Shown here piece by piece: positions 5,517-8,477 of a DNA stretch of 8,477 nt. A program made the translations under genes and the position numbers. Source of the DNA: SIG565 sp045594065 (GTDB lineage: Bacteria; Bacillota; Clostridia; Oscillospirales; Acutalibacteraceae); contig JAZNXU010000025.1 of NCBI GenBank assembly GCA_045594065.1, forward strand, positions 1 through 8,477. The letters are read 5' to 3'. The notes beneath the pieces are model-generated. The model did not search any database and was not told the DNA's origin. It saw only the letters and a program-made list of their open reading frames with translations. Every line of letters starts with the position of its first letter. Positions within the stretch are counted from its first letter, which is position 1.

Positions 5517-7341
5517 TAGGAGTTTTTCCATTTTCTGCAGAAATATCGGTAACTATGTTAAATCCACCTTTAAATTCATCGGGGTCATAGTTTACAGGAT
5601 ATTCCATTTGAAGCGACTCAGCAATACTATCGAGCGAAAATTCCGACTCGTCATCATCAAGATAACCGTCGCTTTCCTCCTCGTCATACCTTTGCCAAAT
5701 TTCAATCAACTCTTCACCCTCGGGATATTCACACTCTGCCTCGCGGCGCTTTTTGCGGGTTGCAATACAGATAATAAGATATACAAGCATAGCACCCAAA
5801 GCCGCAATTGAAACCAACATTGAATAGTAAACAAGCTTATCAGGTGAAACCTTTTCGAGTGATAATAAGTCGGCATTAGTGCCGCTAACCGAAGATAGCA
5901 GGCTCTTCTTAAAGAATGTAACCTCTGTTGCGATATAAAGCCAGAGTGTCACTGCAGAAAGCACTCCTGTAGATAATGCCAGCGTATTAAACATAGTTTT
6001 ATCGCGTGAATCTGCCGCCTTTAAAATCACAGCAAGAATTATAATACCGATAAGCGCTACTCCACCGTAAATTCCCATTCTTATAAGACCGGCTTTGCTC
6101 AAAGCGCCGTTATAAAGTCCGATAATCAAGCCGTTTTCACCCATTTGCGGGAAAGCTAAAACTATCAAGCTTAAAATAACGGTTAATGCCGCCGACCATT
6201 TAATGCCGCTTGTAAATGCTATATCGCGGTTTTCAAGTGCCATAACCGATACAAGAGCGAAAATGAGCGTGGGCATATAAAACCACATATATCCTACCGC
6301 AGGGTTAGCAACCGAGAATAAATTATTTAACACAGGTATTGCAGAAATTACAACACTTGCAATAACTATGCGCTTAAACGAAGAATATTTTTTAGCGCCG
6401 CAAAATGCTATTACTCCCGATAGCGAAACAAGCGGAAGATAGGCGCCGAAAAGCCCCTTGCTGGCGGTAAGCTCATTGACCATTACGGCGTTATTTACCG
6501 ATTCCGCAGGCATTAAAAAGCTACGAAGCAGGCTAAGATACATCTGTCCACTCTCATAAAAAAGTGCATCCATACCTATGTAACCCGTAAAATCAAATGT
6601 GCTTAAAACACTGATAACTGCTATTGGAACAAGCAAAATCGCCGCCGATAATGCACCTGCTATAATCTCAAAAAATACGGCAAACACACGAAGAAAATCC
6701 ACCTTTGTATCGCGGTTTGTCATTCGTAGAACAATGTAAACAATAAGGAAAATCAACATATTGAAAAGCGCATATCCGCTAATGATTGCTGCGCAGAAAA
6801 CCGTTATCGCCAACCACATACGGCGGTTTTCTGTTAGCAATTTCTCGGCCGCTAAAAGCAACAGCGGGAACACAACAACCGCATTTTGAAATGCGTTATT
6901 GACCGTAATTCCAATAACTGCCGATGAAAAAGCATATAAAAATGCGCCCAGTCTTGCCGCGGCGGGAGTGCGAGTAAAGCGACGAATAAAAAAGTAGGAG
7001 GTCAGCGCCGCAAGGGCAATACGCAATGCCATTACACCGCCACTTATGTAGGGTAAAATACCGCTCGGTATAAGCTGTACCAAAAGCGCTACGGGAGCAC
7101 CTATAACCATTCCTAAACTACCGATAATCGGAAAATAATAATCCCCTAAATCCTGAGAGGTTAGAAAAAATGCTCCGAGCTGTTGACTGCCGAGCTCTGC
7201 ACCTGCCGCAAAAAACTCAACCTCCGATACGATATAAGGCGTTAAAACTGCCGCGGAAATTAAAAATGCAAACAAGAATGTGCTTAAGCCCTTTCCTTTT
7301 TGCGGGCGAAGCAACATAGCCTTGTTGTAAGAGAAACCCAT
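5500..7341 (-). CDS. Polytopic membrane protein, YfhO family-like (GT-C fold), compact, with acidic C-terminal tail
   Basis: A 613-residue integral membrane protein with about a dozen hydrophobic helices spread over residues 19-528. Similarity to YfhO-type proteins, linked in some Bacillota to glycosylation of lipoteichoic acid or other envelope polymers, rests on several motifs seen by eye: DLGDYYFP at 64-71 in the first extracytoplasmic loop (YfhO-like proteins carry DLGxQYxPF), YAFSSA at 136-141 followed by NNAFQNAVVVFPLLLL, LLRSFLMP at 271-278, and IPVLNNLFS then MWFYMP at 335-357. Typical members are about 800-900 residues with a large extracytoplasmic domain before the last helix; here that part is only about 35 residues. 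After the last helix and an RKKRR stop-transfer cluster comes an 85-residue acidic tail (529-613). Start: ATG with AAGGGG 9 bases upstream. Substrate and reaction cannot be named. Its 3' end contains the thiT promoter -35 box, and it has no terminator of its own before the riboswitch. Confidence 0.72.
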   Translation of the reverse strand: MGFSYNKAMLLRPQKGKGLSTFLFAFLISAAVLTPYIVSEVEFFAAGAELGSQQLGAFFLTSQDLGDYYFPIIGSLGMVIGAPVALLVQLIPSGILPYISGGVMALRIALAALTSYFFIRRFTRTPAAARLGAFLYAFSSAVIGITVNNAFQNAVVVFPLLLLAAEKLLTENRRMWLAITVFCAAIISGYALFNMLIFLIVYIVLRMTNRDTKVDFLRVFAVFFEIIAGALSAAILLVPIAVISVLSTFDFTGYIGMDALFYESGQMYLSLLRSFLMPAESVNNAVMVNELTASKGLFGAYLPLVSLSGVIAFCGAKKYSSFKRIVIASVVISAIPVLNNLFSVANPAVGYMWFYMPTLIFALVSVMALENRDIAFTSGIKWSAALTVILSLIVLAFPQMGENGLIIGLYNGALSKAGLIRMGIYGGVALIGIIILAVILKAADSRDKTMFNTLALSTGVLSAVTLWLYIATEVTFFKKSLLSSVSGTNADLLSLEKVSPDKLVYYSMLVSIAALGAMLVYLIICIATRKKRREAECEYPEGEELIEIWQRYDEEESDGYLDDDESEFSLDSIAESLQMEYPVNYDPDEFKGGFNIVTDISAENGKTPIDSEQ

Positions 7342-7380
7342 ATTATTACACCCCTTTTTTGTCGAATTATTTGTTTTATA

Positions 7381-7408
7381 TTGATATTATAACAAATTAT
7401 GTTATAAT
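7381..7408 (+). promoter_or_regulatory. Sigma-A promoter for yfbR
   Basis: TTGATA at 7381-7386, 16-base spacer, TATAAT at 7403-7408 on the plus strand. Predicted start near 7415 leaves a leader of about 18 bases with ribosome site GAAAGGAAG (7417-7425). It overlaps the oppositely directed promoter completely. Confidence 0.8.
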
Positions 7409-7410
7409 AT
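7384..7410. repeat. Inverted repeat in the divergent promoter region
   Basis: Perfect 10-bp arms ATATTATAAC (7384-7393) and GTTATAATAT (7401-7410) separated by AAATTAT. The flanking TTG (7381-7383) and CAA (7412-7414) extend the symmetry with one extra base on the right. The arms contain both -10 boxes, so the symmetry may come from the two promoters themselves or may also serve as an operator. Confidence 0.85.
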
Positions 7411-7414
7411 TCAA
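7386..7414 (-). promoter_or_regulatory. Sigma-A promoter for the YfhO-like gene
   Basis: On the minus strand, TTGAAT at 7409-7414, 17-base spacer, TATAAT at 7386-7391. Predicted start near 7379, about 38 bases before the ATG at 7341. It shares its DNA with the yfbR promoter. Confidence 0.8.
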
Positions 7415-7432
7415 TAGAAAGGAAGTACATTT

Positions 7433-8008
7433 ATGAGCTACCATTTTTATGCAATGCTCTCGCGTATGAAAAACATCTACCGCTGGGGGCTTATGAGGAA
7501 TACCAAGCAGGAAAATTTAAGCGAGCATTCACTTGAGGTTGCTTTTATTGCCCACGCGCTAAGTATTATTAATAACAGGAAGCTCGGTGGCGATATAAAC
7601 CCCGAAAAAACCGCGCTTATAGCAATGTTTCACGATACAAGCGAGATCATAACCGGTGATATGCCCACTCCCATTAAATACTATAACCCCGAAATTAAAT
7701 CGGTTTATAAGCAGATTGAAACAGTAGCTGAAGATAAACTGATTTCCTACCTGCCCGATTATATGAAAGAGGATATATCGGCTGTGTATAAAGACATTCC
7801 CGCTAATATTCAAAAGCTCATTAAGGCGGCTGATAAAATTTCGGCATATATAAAATGTGTCGAGGAGCTTAAAATGGGCAATCGCGAGTTTGCTGTTGCG
7901 GCAGAAAGCACAAAAAAAGCCATTGAGGAAATGAACTGCCCCGAAGCAGAAGTTTTTATGGAGGAATTTATCCCCTCGTTCAATTTAAGTCTTGACGAGC
8001 AGAATTAA
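7433..8008 (+). CDS. yfbR: HD-domain 5'-deoxynucleotidase YfbR
   Basis: Predicted metal-dependent phosphohydrolase that dephosphorylates deoxyribonucleoside 5'-monophosphates in the cytoplasm, contributing to dNMP turnover. The 191-residue protein follows E. coli YfbR (199 residues) closely from end to end: HFYAMLSRMKNIYRWGLMRN at 4-23 including the R17-W18 pair, ENLSEHS with metal ligand H32, MFHDTSE at 65-71 supplying H67, D68 and E71, GDMPTPIKY at 75-83, and KAADKISAYIKCVEEL with metal ligand D134, ending in FIPSFNLSLDEQN, nearly identical to the family C terminus. All HD metal ligands are present, so the enzyme should be active. GAAAGGAAG sits 7 bases before the ATG. It is a monocistronic gene with its own promoter and terminator, divergent from the membrane-protein gene and convergent with the XRE gene. 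The nucleotide link to the pyr genes is thematic only. Confidence 0.95.
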   Translation: MSYHFYAMLSRMKNIYRWGLMRNTKQENLSEHSLEVAFIAHALSIINNRKLGGDINPEKTALIAMFHDTSEIITGDMPTPIKYYNPEIKSVYKQIETVAEDKLISYLPDYMKEDISAVYKDIPANIQKLIKAADKISAYIKCVEELKMGNREFAVAAESTKKAIEEMNCPEAEVFMEEFIPSFNLSLDEQN

Positions 8009-8029
8009 TAATCTATTTTCTATTATCTT

Positions 8030-8057
8030 AAAAAGCCGTGCGTTGCACGGCTTTTTT
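8030..8057. terminator. Bidirectional terminator between yfbR and the XRE gene
   Basis: AAAAAGCCGTGC (8030-8041), loop GTT, GCACGGCTTTTT (8045-8056) plus one more T. The GC core has a T-run 3' on either strand, so it can end the plus-strand yfbR transcript and the minus-strand XRE transcript. The XRE stop codon starts one base beyond it. Confidence 0.93.
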
Positions 8058-8058
8058 G

Positions 8059-8427
8059 TTATTTATTTTCAGTTTTCATTTTGCTCTTTTTTATACCTCT
8101 GATTTTTATGGCGGCTTCCTCAAGCAGCAATAAGATTATATCTAATTCCCTCATATCGATTTCCCTTTCTGCTTCGGGTTTTGGAAGACCGATTTCTAAA
8201 TTCGCTTTCTCACTTAAATCGATATTCAAAAGCTCATCAATGGTAAAGCAAAATTCTTTCAAAATAACCTTTTGTAAAAGCGGAGTAATTTTAACAGTAA
8301 CACCATACTTTTCCATATACGCATAGGTAGAGCGTTGCATTCCAAGCATTTTACCCATTTCTTCCTGCGTTATGCGTTTTTTCTTTCTTAAGTAACGAAG
8401 ATTTTTATAAAAAAGCCTGCTCTCCAT
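8059..8427 (-). CDS. Small XRE-family helix-turn-helix protein
   Basis: Probable DNA-binding regulator of 122 residues. The N-terminal half is a Cro/C1-type HTH: LRYLRKKKRITQEEMGKMLG at 10-29 gives helices 1 and 2, and QRSTYAYMEKYG at 31-42 is the recognition helix region. Helices about 52-80 (ITPLLQKVILKEFCFTIDELLNID) complete the five-helix fold. The remainder (about 85-122) is a charged helical segment and a lysine-rich end that I do not recognise. I choose the ATG at 8427, which has GGGTGA 6 bases upstream. The frame extends to a TTG at 8460, but that codon lies inside a terminator hairpin. The stop is one base away from the shared bidirectional terminator. No operator or target is visible, and no toxin partner is adjacent within the window. 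Confidence 0.8.
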   Translation of the reverse strand: MESRLFYKNLRYLRKKKRITQEEMGKMLGMQRSTYAYMEKYGVTVKITPLLQKVILKEFCFTIDELLNIDLSEKANLEIGLPKPEAEREIDMRELDIILLLLEEAAIKIRGIKKSKMKTENK

Positions 8428-8442
8428 AATTTCACCCAAAAT

Positions 8443-8471
8443 AAAAAAGTGCGCAAGCAAAGCCTGCGCAC
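8443..8471 (-). terminator. Terminator of an upstream gene outside the window
   Basis: GTGCGCA (8465-8471) pairs with TGCGCAC (8449-8455), and the stem can extend by GGC/GCU around a UUU loop; six T follow on the minus strand (8443-8448). It ends 15 bases before the XRE ATG. The gene it terminates lies to the right of the window. Confidence 0.85.
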
Positions 8472-8477
8472 GAAAAA

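Noticed and set aside
8428..8460. TTG start for the XRE protein at 8460
   Set aside because: The codon lies inside the loop and stem of a terminator hairpin and the added residues are terminator-encoded; the ATG at 8427 has its own ribosome site.
8059..8460. Toxin-antitoxin or phage-repressor system around the XRE gene
   Set aside because: No partner gene, integrase or operator is visible; the neighbour is convergent yfbR, and terminators isolate the gene on both sides.
1..8477. CRISPR array, insertion sequence, tRNA or rRNA
   Set aside because: No regularly spaced repeats, transposase, terminal inverted repeats with duplications, or structural RNA landmarks were seen on either strand.

Overview
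This window looks like part of a chromosome from a low-to-moderate-GC member of the Bacillota, most likely a gut-type Clostridia (Ruminococcaceae or Oscillospiraceae-like). That is inferred from a PyrR-regulated pyrimidine operon, a ThiT vitamin transporter under a TPP riboswitch, consensus sigma-A promoters with 16-17 bp spacers, purine-rich ribosome binding sites and compact Rho-independent terminators. No species can be assigned from the sequence alone.

Right to left on the minus strand: a small XRE-type helix-turn-helix protein (8059-8427) sits just downstream of a terminator belonging to a gene outside the window. It converges on yfbR (7433-8008, plus strand), an HD-domain 5'-deoxynucleotidase, and the two share a bidirectional terminator (8030-8057). 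yfbR and a large polytopic membrane protein resembling the YfhO family (5500-7341, minus) diverge from an almost symmetrical 34-bp region that carries two fully superimposed promoters. Next comes thiT (4738-5295), the thiamine-binding S component of an ECF transporter. It has its own promoter inside the 3' end of the membrane-protein gene, a TPP aptamer and an expression-platform terminator. A second terminator ends the thiT transcript, and the pyrR promoter follows within 20 bp.

The left half is de novo pyrimidine biosynthesis: pyrR (4081-4629), a 206-bp regulatory gap, pyrC (2669-3874) and carB (1-2654, cut by the window edge). The gap holds an exact-consensus promoter (TTGACA-17 bp-TATAAT), a PyrR-binding-loop-like hairpin, an antiterminator/terminator pair and an extra G-rich hairpin. 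pyrR itself has a leader of only about 25 nt with no room for attenuation. The inferred layout is therefore an unattenuated regulator gene, and a separately promoted, attenuated biosynthetic pair.

The genes are ordinary housekeeping functions, and I see no mobile element, CRISPR array, phage, toxin-antitoxin or obvious defence system. The unusual content is in the regulatory DNA: the variant pyr attenuator with two competing antiterminator strands, the overlapping symmetrical promoters, a 12-nt complementarity bracketing the TPP riboswitch, a perfect 24-bp palindrome inside carB, and a shortened YfhO-like protein with a long acidic tail.
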